NCBI GenBank assembly: GCA_963695155.1
Contig: CAVOGD010000006.1
Coordinates: 1 to 64,000 of the forward strand
Direction: 5' to 3'
Source of the DNA: SG8-30 sp963695155
GTDB taxonomy: Bacteria; Pseudomonadota; Gammaproteobacteria; Steroidobacterales; Steroidobacteraceae
Length of the DNA: 64,000 nt
The notes below the pieces were generated by a model. The model was not told the origin of the DNA. It did no database searches and worked only from the letters and a program-made list of their open reading frames with translations. The translations under genes were made by a program, and so were the position numbers. Below, in pieces: positions 47,622-56,414 of the stretch (positions are counted from its first letter, which is position 1; every line of letters begins with the position of its first letter).

Positions 47622-48229
47622 TGGAGCACTACATCAACCTGGCCATCAAGGCGATCTTCATCGAGAACCTGGCGCTGTCGTTCTTCCTGGGCATGTGCAC
47701 GTTCCTGGCCATCTCGCGCAAGGTCGAGACGGCGCTGGGACTGGGCATCGCGGTGATCGTCGTGCAGGGCGTCACGGTGCCGCTCAATGCGCTGATCTAT
47801 CACCACCTGCTGAGTCCGGGCGCACTGGACTGGACCGGGCTGTCCGGCATGGACCTCAGTTTCCTGGGACTGGTCACCTACATCGGCGTGATCGCCGCGT
47901 CGGTGCAGATCCTGGAGATGTTCCTGGACCGCTATGCGCCGGCCCTGTATCACGCACTGGGCATCTTCCTGCCGCTGATCACGGTCAACTGCGCGATCCT
48001 CGCCGGCTCGCTGTTCATGGTCGAGCGCGGCTACGACTTCGGCGAAAGCGTCGTCTATGGAATCGCGAGCGGCGCCGGTTTCGCGCTGGCGATCGTCGCG
48101 CTGGCCGCCGTGCGCGAGAAGCTCAACTACAGCGACGTGCCGGACGGCCTGCAGGGCCTGGGCATCACCTTCATCGCCACCGGCTTGATCGCGATGGCCT
48201 TCCTCGCCTTCTCCGGCATCCAGCTCTGA
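47621..48229 (+). CDS. nqrE: Na+-translocating NADH:quinone reductase subunit E
   Basis: Membrane subunit of 202 residues and six helices, partner of NqrD. Cys 26 (FFLGMCTFLA) and Cys 124 (ITVNCAILAG) complete the intramembrane iron-sulfur site. The strongly conserved start EHYINLAIKAIFIENLALSFFLG is present. Confidence 0.97.
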   Translation: MEHYINLAIKAIFIENLALSFFLGMCTFLAISRKVETALGLGIAVIVVQGVTVPLNALIYHHLLSPGALDWTGLSGMDLSFLGLVTYIGVIAASVQILEMFLDRYAPALYHALGIFLPLITVNCAILAGSLFMVERGYDFGESVVYGIASGAGFALAIVALAAVREKLNYSDVPDGLQGLGITFIATGLIAMAFLAFSGIQL

Positions 48230-48244
48230 CCCGGGCAGGCAGCC

Positions 48245-49486
48245 ATGGATCTCTCCAACGCAGCCCTGCAGATCACCGTCGGTGTCGGCGTGTTCACCGG
48301 GATCATCCTGCTGCTGGTGGTGGTCATCCTGTTCGCGCGCCGCAGGCTGGTGCCGTCCGGCAGCGTCGCGCTGGTCATCAACGACGAGCGCGAGGTGCAG
48401 TCCGCGGCCGGCGTCAAGCTCATGACGGCGCTGGCGGATGCGGGCCTGTTCGTGCCGTCGGCCTGCGGCGGCGGCGGAACCTGCGGCCAGTGCAAGGTGA
48501 CCGTGCTGGAGGGCGGCACCGAGATCCTGCCCACCGAGCGCGCGCACATCTCGCGCAAGGAAGCAGCCAAGGGCGTGCGGCTATCGTGCCAGACGGTGGT
48601 CAAGCAACCGATGCGCCTGGAGGTGCCGGACGAGGTGTTCGGCGTCAAGCGCTGGGAGTGCCGCGTGCGCTCGAACCACAACGTGGCCACGTTCATCAAG
48701 GAACTGGTGCTGGAGCTGCCCGCGGGCGAGGAACTCGACTTCCGCGCCGGTGGCTACATCATCATCGACGCGCCGCCGCACGACCTCAGCTTTGCCGATT
48801 TCGACATCGAAGAGCAATTCCGGCCCGACTGGGACCACTACCGGCTGTGGCGGTACCGCTCGAAGACCACCGAGACGGTGGCGCGCGCTTACTCGATGGC
48901 CAACTTTCCGCTGGAACAGGGCGTGATCCTGCTCAACGTGCGCATCGCCACGCCGCCGCCCGGCGCGGCGCCCGACGTACCGCCGGGCATCGTCTCGTCC
49001 TACATCTTCTCGCTCAGGCCGGGCGACCGGGTGACCGTCTCAGGCCCGTTCGGCGAGTTCTTCGCCCGCGACACCGGCGCGGAAATGGTGTTCGTGGGCG
49101 GCGGTGCCGGCATGGCGCCCATGCGCTCGCACATCTTCGACCAGCTCGAGCGCATCAAGACCGGACGCAAGATCACCTTCTGGTACGGTGCCCGCAGCCT
49201 GCGCGAGTTGTTCTACAAGGACGACTTCGACCGGCTGCAGCGCGAGCACCCGAATTTCAGCTGGAAGGTGGCACTGTCGGATCCCTTGCCGGACGATCGC
49301 TGGGACGGCCCGACCGGCTTCATCCACCAGGTGCTCTACGACCAGTACCTGCGCGACCACGCGGCGCCCGAGGCCTGCGAGTACTACATGTGCGGCCCGC
49401 CCGTCATGACCACCGCCGTGATCGGCATGCTCGACAGCCTCGGCGTGGACGAAGAGCACATCCTGATGGACGACTTCGGCCCTTGA
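48245..49486 (+). CDS. nqrF: Na+-translocating NADH:quinone reductase subunit F
   Basis: NADH-oxidising subunit, 413 residues. It has an N-terminal anchor helix (about 8-30), then a ferredoxin domain with the 2Fe-2S ligands Cys 74, 80, 83 and 115 (SACGGGGTCGQC and RLSCQ). The FAD domain follows (RAYSMANFP) and then the NADH domain (VGGGAGMAPMRSH, CGPPVM). It starts 15 bases after nqrE. Confidence 0.97.
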   Translation: MDLSNAALQITVGVGVFTGIILLLVVVILFARRRLVPSGSVALVINDEREVQSAAGVKLMTALADAGLFVPSACGGGGTCGQCKVTVLEGGTEILPTERAHISRKEAAKGVRLSCQTVVKQPMRLEVPDEVFGVKRWECRVRSNHNVATFIKELVLELPAGEELDFRAGGYIIIDAPPHDLSFADFDIEEQFRPDWDHYRLWRYRSKTTETVARAYSMANFPLEQGVILLNVRIATPPPGAAPDVPPGIVSSYIFSLRPGDRVTVSGPFGEFFARDTGAEMVFVGGGAGMAPMRSHIFDQLERIKTGRKITFWYGARSLRELFYKDDFDRLQREHPNFSWKVALSDPLPDDRWDGPTGFIHQVLYDQYLRDHAAPEACEYYMCGPPVMTTAVIGMLDSLGVDEEHILMDDFGP

Positions 49487-49511
49487 GGCGGCACCGCGAA
49501 CGGGAGGAAGG

Positions 49512-50573
49512 CTGAGCATCCTGACGGACACCCGCGGCAGCTTCGGCACGGCGCGTGCGCTGGTCGCCGCGGCGGCCGGTGGATTGCTCTCGCTGGCCGG
49601 ATGCCAGGACCGGCAGGCCGAGCTGGTGCTGACCGGTCCCACGATGGGCAGCACGTACACCATTCGGGTGGCGGACGGAACCCGCGCGGAGCCGGCCATC
49701 CGCCAGCTCGTCGAGTCCACGCTCGCCGACGTGGATGCAGCCCTGTCGTTGTACCGGCCGGACTCTGAACTGGTGCGCTTCAACCGCAGCCGCTCGACCG
49801 ACTGGGTACCGGTTTCCGCGCTGCTGGCGGACACCGTCGCGCGGTCGCTGCGACTCGGCGAACTCACCGGGGGTGCCTTCGACGTGACGCTGGCACCGGT
49901 CGTGCAGTTGTGGGGATTCGGGCCCGCCGACCCGCGGCAGCAGCCGCCCGGCGACGACCAGGTCGGCGAACGGCTGCAAGACACGGGCCTCGACCGCCTG
50001 CAGGCGCGCCAGGACCCGCCGGCACTGCGCAAGCACGCGCCGGAACTCGAACTCGACCTCGACGGCATTGCGCCCGGTGAGGCGGTCGACCTGATCGCCG
50101 CGCGCCTCGCGGCGGCCGGCTTTCCCGACTACATGATCGAGGTCGGCGGCGAGATCCGCGCGCAGGGCCGCAACGCCGCGGGCAGGTCCTGGCGCATCGG
50201 TATCGAACGACCCGACGTACGCGGCCGTTCCGTGGGCCGGGTCCTGCACATCGAAGGCATGGCCGTGTCGACGTCCGGCGACTACCGCGACTACTTCGAG
50301 GCCGGCGACCGGCGCTACGGGCATACCATCGACCCGGCCACCGGCCGGCCCGTCGACCACACACTCGCTTCCGTGACCGTGCTGAGGCCGCTGGCGGCCG
50401 AGGCTGACGCCCTGGCCACTGCGCTGACCGTACTTGGCGCCGAGGCCGGCTGGGACCTCGCCGAAGCCCAGGGCTGGCCGGCGCTGTTCATCGAACGCGC
50501 GCCCGACGGCTACCGACAGCGTGAAACCACCGCTTTCGCCCGTTACGCGGCAGGAGGACAATCCGCCCCGTGA
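49512..50573 (+). CDS. apbE: FAD:protein FMN transferase (lipoprotein ApbE)
   Basis: Transfers FMN from FAD to threonines of NqrB and NqrC. The mature part carries the family motifs TGPTMGSTYTIRV, LDLDGIAPGEAVD, GGEIRAQG and the C-terminal HTIDPATGRPV. A lipobox LSLAGC shows export and lipid anchoring. No ATG precedes a plausible signal peptide. The CTG at 49512, four bases after GGAGG-AAGG, gives MSILTDTRGSFGTARALV before the lipobox; TTG at 49584 would leave almost no signal peptide. Start uncertain. About 353 residues from the CTG. Confidence 0.9.
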   Translation: MSILTDTRGSFGTARALVAAAAGGLLSLAGCQDRQAELVLTGPTMGSTYTIRVADGTRAEPAIRQLVESTLADVDAALSLYRPDSELVRFNRSRSTDWVPVSALLADTVARSLRLGELTGGAFDVTLAPVVQLWGFGPADPRQQPPGDDQVGERLQDTGLDRLQARQDPPALRKHAPELELDLDGIAPGEAVDLIAARLAAAGFPDYMIEVGGEIRAQGRNAAGRSWRIGIERPDVRGRSVGRVLHIEGMAVSTSGDYRDYFEAGDRRYGHTIDPATGRPVDHTLASVTVLRPLAAEADALATALTVLGAEAGWDLAEAQGWPALFIERAPDGYRQRETTAFARYAAGGQSAP

Positions 50574-50785
50574 ACGTGCTCGCCGCAACGCTGCTGGTCT
50601 TCCTGCTGGCCGCCGCCGGGCTCGCACTCGGCCTGCTGTTCGGACGCGGCCCGGTGCGCGGCAGTTGCGGCGGACTGTCGGCCATCCCCGGCGTGCAACG
50701 ATTCTGCAGCTGCGCCGAACCCTGCCCCCGCAGGCAGCGCGAGCTCGAGAATGCCGCCCAGCGCGGCGAGGAGCCTCACGAATGA
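50570..50785 (+). CDS. nqrM: Na+-NQR maturation protein NqrM
   Basis: A 71-residue protein with one N-terminal membrane helix and a conserved four-cysteine motif (SCGGLSAIPGV, then FCSCAEPCPRR), typical of NqrM (DUF539). NqrM is required for NQR assembly, probably by delivering iron to the NqrD/E cysteine site. The GTG start overlaps the apbE stop (GTGA) and its own stop overlaps the CBS gene (ATGA). Confidence 0.92.
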   Translation: MNVLAATLLVFLLAAAGLALGLLFGRGPVRGSCGGLSAIPGVQRFCSCAEPCPRRQRELENAAQRGEEPHE

Positions 50786-51204
50786 GCCTCAAGAAGAACG
50801 TCCTGGCCCGCGACTACATGGCCGGCAACCTGGTGACCCTGGCGCCGGGCATGACCCTGCTGGATGCCGTGCACGTGCTGCTGGAGCGGCGCATATCCGG
50901 CGCACCGGTGGTGGACCGCACCGGCAACCTCGTCGGGATCATCTCCGAGAAGGACTGCATGAAGGCTGCACTCGATGCCGCTTACTACGGCGACCTCGGC
51001 GGCCTGGTCGAGGATCACATGCAACGCAGCGTCCAGACCGTGGACGACACGACGCCGATCTTCGACGTGGCGCGCCTGTTCATAGAGGGTCATTTCCGGC
51101 GCTACCCGGTCGTGCACGAACGCCACCTGGTCGGCCAGATCAGCCGCCGCGACGTGCTGCGAGCCCTGCGCGACCTGACGAATTCGGAAAACCACGAGGA
51201 CTAG
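50782..51204 (+). CDS. Tandem CBS-domain protein
   Basis: A 140-residue protein made of two CBS motifs (about 10-66, LLDAVHVLLERRISGAPVVD, and 79-136, FDVARLFIEGHFRRYPVVH) with no fused domain. Such pairs bind adenine nucleotides and act as energy or redox sensors. Four-base overlap with nqrM makes it the last gene of the nqrABCDEF-apbE-nqrM unit, which suggests a role tied to NQR, but no function is established. Confidence 0.85.
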   Translation: MSLKKNVLARDYMAGNLVTLAPGMTLLDAVHVLLERRISGAPVVDRTGNLVGIISEKDCMKAALDAAYYGDLGGLVEDHMQRSVQTVDDTTPIFDVARLFIEGHFRRYPVVHERHLVGQISRRDVLRALRDLTNSENHED

Positions 51205-51301
51205 CCGGCGCGACACGGCCAGCGGGACCACGACGGCCCTGTGGAGGGCCATGTTGCTCAGCACCTGCGTGCTGCTTCACTGCCTCTGACGACGCCGCGC
51301 T

Positions 51302-52393
51302 TCACGGCTCCGTCGCGGATCCACCCGGGCCCGGCGGGCGGCGACCCTGCTCCAGCAACCTGTCGTAGTGATCGCCGAACAGGATCTCGAACCCGATGGC
51401 CACGCCCACGCAGGCCTCGCAGCGCAGCGCCGGATCGTCGCTCTCGGCCCAGAACAGGCTGCTGCTCAATTCGACGAACAGCCACTTCCGCCCCACCGAG
51501 CGCCGGTGCGTGACGCGCAGCCCGTACAGGTCCGGCTGCCGGCCGTCCGTCTCGCCGCGCAACGACGCTTCGTAGCGCATGGCGCTGCGCGAATTCAGGA
51601 CCTGGTACAGGCCGGGCCGGGTGTGCCAGCGCACGCCCGCGGTGGACTCCGAGAAGACCACTGTGTTCGCCCAGCGCAGCAACCAGGCATCGGACAGGGC
51701 CCGGTCGGCGTCGGCGGCCAGCGTGACGCCGAAGCCGTCGTCGTTCTCCCAGAACGCGGTGGCACTGGTGATCAGCAGCACGTCGGCGGCGGCATAGCGG
51801 GCGCGCGTGTAACGCGCCTTCAGGTAGGGATTCGGCGGCGAGGCCACCTGCACGCCCGCCGCGATGTCAAAGCGGCTGTTCGCGCCGCGTGCCGCATCGA
51901 AGTTGAGGCCGGCATACCAGTTGGCGTCGCGGTCGTCCGAGAAGGACGCCGCCATGAAGTTCGCGTCGTCGAATTCGTCCCGTACGAAGTGTTCCTCGGT
52001 GTCGCGGCCGATCACCGCGCGCATGCGCTGGTGCGCCGCCGGCAGCGGCAGGTAGGCGCGCAGGTGGCCGTCCAGCGTGACGCCGTCCAGCTCGTCCCAG
52101 CCCAGTCCGGCGCCGAGGCGCCCGTAGGCCTGCTCGTAGTCCTCGGTGTGTTGCCGGGAATCCCCGAACAGCCCATCGAACCAGCGCGAACTGTGGCAGA
52201 CGCCGCGGGTCACGCCCGCGCGAAAGCGGTCCAGCCGCGCGTCGGCCGCGGCCGCGTCCACGCAGGCATCCAGCGCAGCGGCCGGCTCGGGATCCGGCGG
52301 CGGCGGTTCCGGCTGCGCGCGGGCTGCGGGTACGCCCGCCGCCAGCAGCGCCAGCAGCGCGGCGGCCCGCAGGACTGTGCCGCGCACGGCCAT
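51302..52393 (-). CDS. Exported protein, probable outer-membrane barrel, family unrecognised
   Basis: I do not recognise this gene. From the ATG at 52393 it encodes 363 residues: a clear signal peptide (VRGTVLRAAALLALLAAGVPAARA), a Pro-rich linker, a segment with two cysteines and VCHSSRWFDGLFGD, then alternating polar/hydrophobic stretches rich in aromatic residues that suggest beta strands. A second cysteine pair is near the end (ALRCEACVG). It lies 71 bases after tdk on the same strand, in line with nupC-tdk. An upstream in-frame ATG at 52436 is possible. Confidence 0.6.
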   Translation of the reverse strand: MAVRGTVLRAAALLALLAAGVPAARAQPEPPPPDPEPAAALDACVDAAAADARLDRFRAGVTRGVCHSSRWFDGLFGDSRQHTEDYEQAYGRLGAGLGWDELDGVTLDGHLRAYLPLPAAHQRMRAVIGRDTEEHFVRDEFDDANFMAASFSDDRDANWYAGLNFDAARGANSRFDIAAGVQVASPPNPYLKARYTRARYAAADVLLITSATAFWENDDGFGVTLAADADRALSDAWLLRWANTVVFSESTAGVRWHTRPGLYQVLNSRSAMRYEASLRGETDGRQPDLYGLRVTHRRSVGRKWLFVELSSSLFWAESDDPALRCEACVGVAIGFEILFGDHYDRLLEQGRRPPGPGGSATEP

Positions 52394-52464
52394 CACCGCT
52401 TCGGCAAACCCGTGCCAGCCGGCCAATGGAGCCATGGTGACGGCCGCCCGCAGCGCATCGGCGT

Positions 52465-53052
52465 TCAGGCGCCCAGCTGCTCGCCGCGCATTTCGAAGTA
52501 ATGGCGGCGGCACAGGGGCAGGTAGCGCTCGTTGCCCCCGATCTCGACCTGCGCACCGTCGCGCTCGACGTGCCCCTCCGGCCCCGTGCGCACGACCATG
52601 GTGGCCTTGCGGCCGCAGTGGCAGATGGTCTTGAGCTCGACGAGTTCGTCGGCCAGCGCCAGCAGCCGCGCGCTGCCCGCAAACAACTCGCCCCGGAAAT
52701 CGGTGCGCAGCCCGTAGCACAGCACCGGTATGCCGAGCTGGTCCACGACCGCTGCGAGCTCGCGCACGTGCCGCGGTTCCAGGAACTGCGACTCGTCCAC
52801 GAGTACGCAGCTCACCTTCTGCTGGCCGTGTTCGGCGGCGACTTCCCGGTACATGTCCACGTCCGGCCCGTACAGGCGGGCCTCGCCCGACAGGCCGATC
52901 CGCGAATGCACGCGGCCGCCGCCGCGCACGTCCACGGAGGCGGTGTAGACCAGCGTGCGCATGCCGCGCTCGCGGTAATTGTGGCTCGACTGCAGGAGCG
53001 CCGTGGACTTGCCGGCGTTCATCGTCGAGAAATAGAAGTACAGCTTGGCCAT
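52465..53052 (-). CDS. tdk: Thymidine kinase
   Basis: Salvages thymidine to dTMP. 195 residues, the type II (zinc-containing) family. Walker A is STMNAGKST (about 9-17), the acidic motif VDESQFL follows, and zinc ligands are in CHCGRKA and PLCRRHY. It starts 10 bases after nupC, and the pair forms an obvious nucleoside uptake and salvage unit. Confidence 0.96.
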   Translation of the reverse strand: MAKLYFYFSTMNAGKSTALLQSSHNYRERGMRTLVYTASVDVRGGGRVHSRIGLSGEARLYGPDVDMYREVAAEHGQQKVSCVLVDESQFLEPRHVRELAAVVDQLGIPVLCYGLRTDFRGELFAGSARLLALADELVELKTICHCGRKATMVVRTGPEGHVERDGAQVEIGGNERYLPLCRRHYFEMRGEQLGA

Positions 53053-53062
53053 GTTCGACGGC

Positions 53063-54316
53063 TCAGGTCCCCACGATGGCCACGATTGCGCCGGTCATGC
53101 AGGACCCGAGGGTCGCCGCCAGCAGCGCGTGCGGCGCGACGCCGGCCAGGTCCAGCTTGCGTTCCGGGCACATCGCGCCGATGCCGCCGATCTGGATGCC
53201 GATGCTCGAGAAGTTGGCGAACCCGGCCAGCGCGTAGGTCGCGATGATCCGTGAACGCTCGGAGAGGACTTCCGGCCCCAGCTTCGACAGCTCGATGAAG
53301 GCGATGAACTCGTTGAGCACCGTCTTGATGCCGATCAGCGAGCCCACCGTGACCGCCTCGGACCACGGCACGCCCATCAGCCACGCAATCGGCGCGAACA
53401 TCCAGCCCGCGATGCGCTCCAGGGTGAGCGGCGCTCCCGCGACGTCCGGGAACAGGCCGATCGCGCCGTTGGCCAGCGCCACGAAGGCGATCAGCACCAG
53501 CAGCACCGCCAGGATGCCCAGGTAGATGTTGAGCCCGTCGGAGGTGCCGCGGGTGATCGCGTCCATGGCGCCGCCGTAGATCTTGGGCGGCTCGACCATT
53601 GGGTGGTCGGCGGCGCGTTCCGGCAGCAGGACATGCGCGAACAGCACCGACGCCGGCACCGACATCACGGACTTGGTGAGCAGGTGGCCCAGCGCGTCGT
53701 TGAACAGGCTGCCCAGCATGGCCGCGTAGATGATCATGACCGACCCGGCGATCGTCGCCATGCCGGCCGTCATCAGCAGCAGCAGCTCGTAGCGGGTCAT
53801 GTTGGCGATGTAGGGCCGCACCAGCAGCGGCGCCTCGACCTGCCCGACGAAGATGTTGGCGGTCGCCACCAGCCCGGCCGGGCCGCGCGTGTCGAGGGTG
53901 CGCTCGAACACCTTGGCGATGCCGTGCACGATGGCCGGCAGCACGCCCCAGTACCACAGCACGGCGGACAGTGCCGACATGACGATGACCAGCGGCAGGA
54001 CGTGGAACGCGAACGTCACCAGCGAGCCGGGATCGGTGACCGCGAACGGCGTGGAGCCGCCGCCCAGGTACCCGAATATGAAGGTGGTCCCCTTGCCGGT
54101 GGCCTCGCTCAGGGCATTGACGGCGCGCGTCAGGTAGGCGAAGCCGGCGCGGATCACCGGCACCTGCAGCAGCAGGAAGCAGATCGCGAACTGCAGCCCG
54201 ATCGCGCCCACCACCACCTTCCACTCGACCCGCCTGGGCGCGTTCGAGAAGATCAGTGCCAGCCCCACGAAAGCCACCAGCCCGGCGACCGCCTGTGCAT
54301 ACAGCATCCAGTCCAT
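53063..54316 (-). CDS. nupC: Concentrative nucleoside transporter (NupC/CNT family)
   Basis: A 417-residue inner-membrane symporter that imports nucleosides with protons or sodium. CNT signatures are FGYLGGG, the loop VGQVEAPLLVRPYI with the conserved Glu, and GIKTVLNEFIAFIEL; a final GFANFSSIGIQIGG closes the core. The promoter region shows TAATAAT on the minus strand at 54352-54346 as a likely -10 box. Confidence 0.94.
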   Translation of the reverse strand: MDWMLYAQAVAGLVAFVGLALIFSNAPRRVEWKVVVGAIGLQFAICFLLLQVPVIRAGFAYLTRAVNALSEATGKGTTFIFGYLGGGSTPFAVTDPGSLVTFAFHVLPLVIVMSALSAVLWYWGVLPAIVHGIAKVFERTLDTRGPAGLVATANIFVGQVEAPLLVRPYIANMTRYELLLLMTAGMATIAGSVMIIYAAMLGSLFNDALGHLLTKSVMSVPASVLFAHVLLPERAADHPMVEPPKIYGGAMDAITRGTSDGLNIYLGILAVLLVLIAFVALANGAIGLFPDVAGAPLTLERIAGWMFAPIAWLMGVPWSEAVTVGSLIGIKTVLNEFIAFIELSKLGPEVLSERSRIIATYALAGFANFSSIGIQIGGIGAMCPERKLDLAGVAPHALLAATLGSCMTGAIVAIVGT

Positions 54317-54410
54317 TCAAGGCTCCTCGGCTGGTATGGCGGCGCATTATTACCGATCCACGCCCCCGTTGCTCTTCCCGAATGCCGATGGCTCGCGCAT
54401 CATCGCCCGC

Positions 54411-55334
54411 ATGGCGGCCCAGGACTGGTTCATCGTCGTCAACCCGGCCTCCGGGGAAGGCCGCGCCAGGCGGCACTGGCCGGCGCTGGCGCGCGCCCTG
54501 GCGGCCGCCGGCGTGCGCTTCGAGGCCGTCCACTCCGAGTATGCCGGGCATGCGGAGCAACTCGCCCAGGACGGGCTCGGCGCCGGCTACCGGCGGCTGC
54601 TCGCGGTGGGCGGCGACGGCTCGATCCACGAACTCGTCAACGGCGTGTTCGCCGCCCGTTCCGTGGACCCGCGGGAGCTCCTGGTCGGCGTCGCACCGCT
54701 CGGCTCGGGCAACGACTTCGCGCGGGCGTACGGCATGCCTGCCCGCCCGCAGGACATGGCGCGGCTGATGCTGGCGGGGCGCTCGCGGCTGCATGACGTG
54801 GGCGTGCTGGTTCCGGAGGGTCCCGGCGGCCCGGCGCCGCACGCCGCCCGCCTGTTCGTCAACGTTGCGGGCGCGGGCATCGACGGCTATGTGCTGGAGC
54901 GGCTGCCCGCCGGGGTCCCCAAGCGCCTCGGCTACCTGATCGCGGCGCTGCGCAGCCTGCCCGGCTTCCGTGCACCGCGCTTCTCGCTGGAACTGGATGG
55001 CAGGGTGCGTCACGAGGAGTTGCTGCTCACGCTGGTCGCGATCAGCCCGTACTGCGGCGGCGGCATGCGCTTCGCGCCGCAGGCGGTCATGGACGACGGG
55101 CTGGCCGACGTGGTGACCGTCGAGCCGATTTCGCTGCTGCGTGCGCTGCTGCGCATCCGGCGCCTGTTCGACGGGCGGTTCCCGCAGGAGCCCTACGCGC
55201 GGCACGAACTCGCGGCCAGCCTGCGCATCAGTGCGGACGTGCCGGTGCCGCTGGAGGCGGACGGTCAGCGCGCGGGGTTCACGCCGGTGCGGATCACGAT
55301 CCAGCCCCGCGCCGTGCGGGTCCTGACCACCTGA
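54411..55334 (+). CDS. Diacylglycerol/lipid kinase family protein
   Basis: A 307-residue soluble lipid kinase of the DAGK/YegS family. The catalytic domain has NPASGEGRA, GGDGSIHELVNG and the loop LGSGNDFARA. The second domain ends in the typical YARHELAASLRISADVPVPLEADG. I chose the ATG at 54411, since family similarity starts with DWFIVVNP; an upstream frame to 54336 has no support. Substrate cannot be assigned. Divergent from nupC and convergent with the oxidoreductase operon. Confidence 0.88.
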   Translation: MAAQDWFIVVNPASGEGRARRHWPALARALAAAGVRFEAVHSEYAGHAEQLAQDGLGAGYRRLLAVGGDGSIHELVNGVFAARSVDPRELLVGVAPLGSGNDFARAYGMPARPQDMARLMLAGRSRLHDVGVLVPEGPGGPAPHAARLFVNVAGAGIDGYVLERLPAGVPKRLGYLIAALRSLPGFRAPRFSLELDGRVRHEELLLTLVAISPYCGGGMRFAPQAVMDDGLADVVTVEPISLLRALLRIRRLFDGRFPQEPYARHELAASLRISADVPVPLEADGQRAGFTPVRITIQPRAVRVLTT

Positions 55335-55358
55335 GGCCCTGCCAGCCGCCGCCGCCGG

Positions 55359-56414
55359 TCAGCGATAGCGGGCCAGGATCTTGCGCAGCGCGTCCGGGCC
55401 CGGGCACAACCGCTCGAAGGGAACGGTGTTGAGCGGCTCGTCCGGCGTCTTGTGCCGGTCGTGGAAGTCCGGGTGGCCCTGTTCGATGTAGATCAGGCCG
55501 GTCACGTGCTCGTTGCGCATGGACCGCTTCTGCACGTAGGCGGCGGCGCGTGCGCGGTCGGTCGGGTCATACTCGCTGTCGAGCTTGCGCAGCACGACCT
55601 TGCTGCCGTCGTGCATGTCGACCGTGGTGGTCTCGCCCGCCTGGTAGGAGACGGCGATCTCGCGGCGCGGCTGCACGTAGTCCGCGGCGAGCGGGCTGTG
55701 CAGGTGTCCGCGCACGTAGGCATAGCTGCGGGTCGAACCCTCGTGGTCGTTGAAGGTGACGCAGGGCGACAGCACGTCGATCAGCGCGAAGCCCCGGTGC
55801 GACAGGCCGGCCTTGACCAGCGGCACCAGCTGTTCCTTGTCGCCCGAGAAGCTGCGCGCCACGAACGTGGCGCCCTGCGAAACGGCCAGCAGCACCGGGT
55901 CGATGGGCTCGCTCTTGTTCACTTCGCCCTTCTTGGATTTCGAGCCCAGGTCCGCCGCCGCCGAGAACTGGCCCTTGGTGAGCCCGTACACGCCGTTGTT
56001 CTCGAGGATGTACAGCATGTCGATGTTGCGGCGCATGGCATGGGCCAGCTGGCCCAGCCCGATGGACATCGAGTCGCCGTCGCCGGACACGCCGATGTAT
56101 CGCAGGCTGCGGTTGGCCGCGGTCGCGCCGGCGGCGATGGCCGGCATGCGGCCGTGCACCGCGTTGAGGCCGTGCGCACCGCTCAGGAAGTAGTCCGTCG
56201 TCTTGGAGGAACAGCCGATCCCCGACAGCTTTGCGACGCTCTGCGCCGGCAACGACAGTTCGAAGCAGGCCTGCACGATGGCGGCCGTGATCGAGTCGTG
56301 GCCGCAGCCGGCGCACAGGGTGGACATCGACCCCTCGTAGTCGCGCCGCGTCAGGCCGAGCTCGTTGCGCGGCAACCGCGGATGGGCGACCTTCGGCTTG
56401 CCCATGGAACTCAT
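55359..56414 (-). CDS. 2-oxoacid:acceptor oxidoreductase, beta subunit
   Basis: Thiamine-diphosphate subunit that oxidatively decarboxylates a 2-oxoacid with CoA. 351 residues. Cluster cysteines occur in TLCAGCGHDSI and GIGCSSKTTDYF. The TPP/Mg motif is GDGDSMSIGLGQLAHA with NNGVYGLTKGQ. The C-terminal part is longer than in archaeal enzymes. The ATG overlaps the alpha-subunit stop by four bases. Which 2-oxoacid is used cannot be told; pyruvate, 2-oxoglutarate or an aromatic or branched 2-oxoacid are all possible. Confidence 0.9.
   Translation of the reverse strand: MSSMGKPKVAHPRLPRNELGLTRRDYEGSMSTLCAGCGHDSITAAIVQACFELSLPAQSVAKLSGIGCSSKTTDYFLSGAHGLNAVHGRMPAIAAGATAANRSLRYIGVSGDGDSMSIGLGQLAHAMRRNIDMLYILENNGVYGLTKGQFSAAADLGSKSKKGEVNKSEPIDPVLLAVSQGATFVARSFSGDKEQLVPLVKAGLSHRGFALIDVLSPCVTFNDHEGSTRSYAYVRGHLHSPLAADYVQPRREIAVSYQAGETTTVDMHDGSKVVLRKLDSEYDPTDRARAAAYVQKRSMRNEHVTGLIYIEQGHPDFHDRHKTPDEPLNTVPFERLCPGPDALRKILARYR

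Noticed and set aside
51205..51301. A small gene in the gap after the CBS gene
   Set aside because: Only a short hairpin (GGCCCT...AGGGCC near 51234) and no convincing start, ribosome site or conserved peptide.
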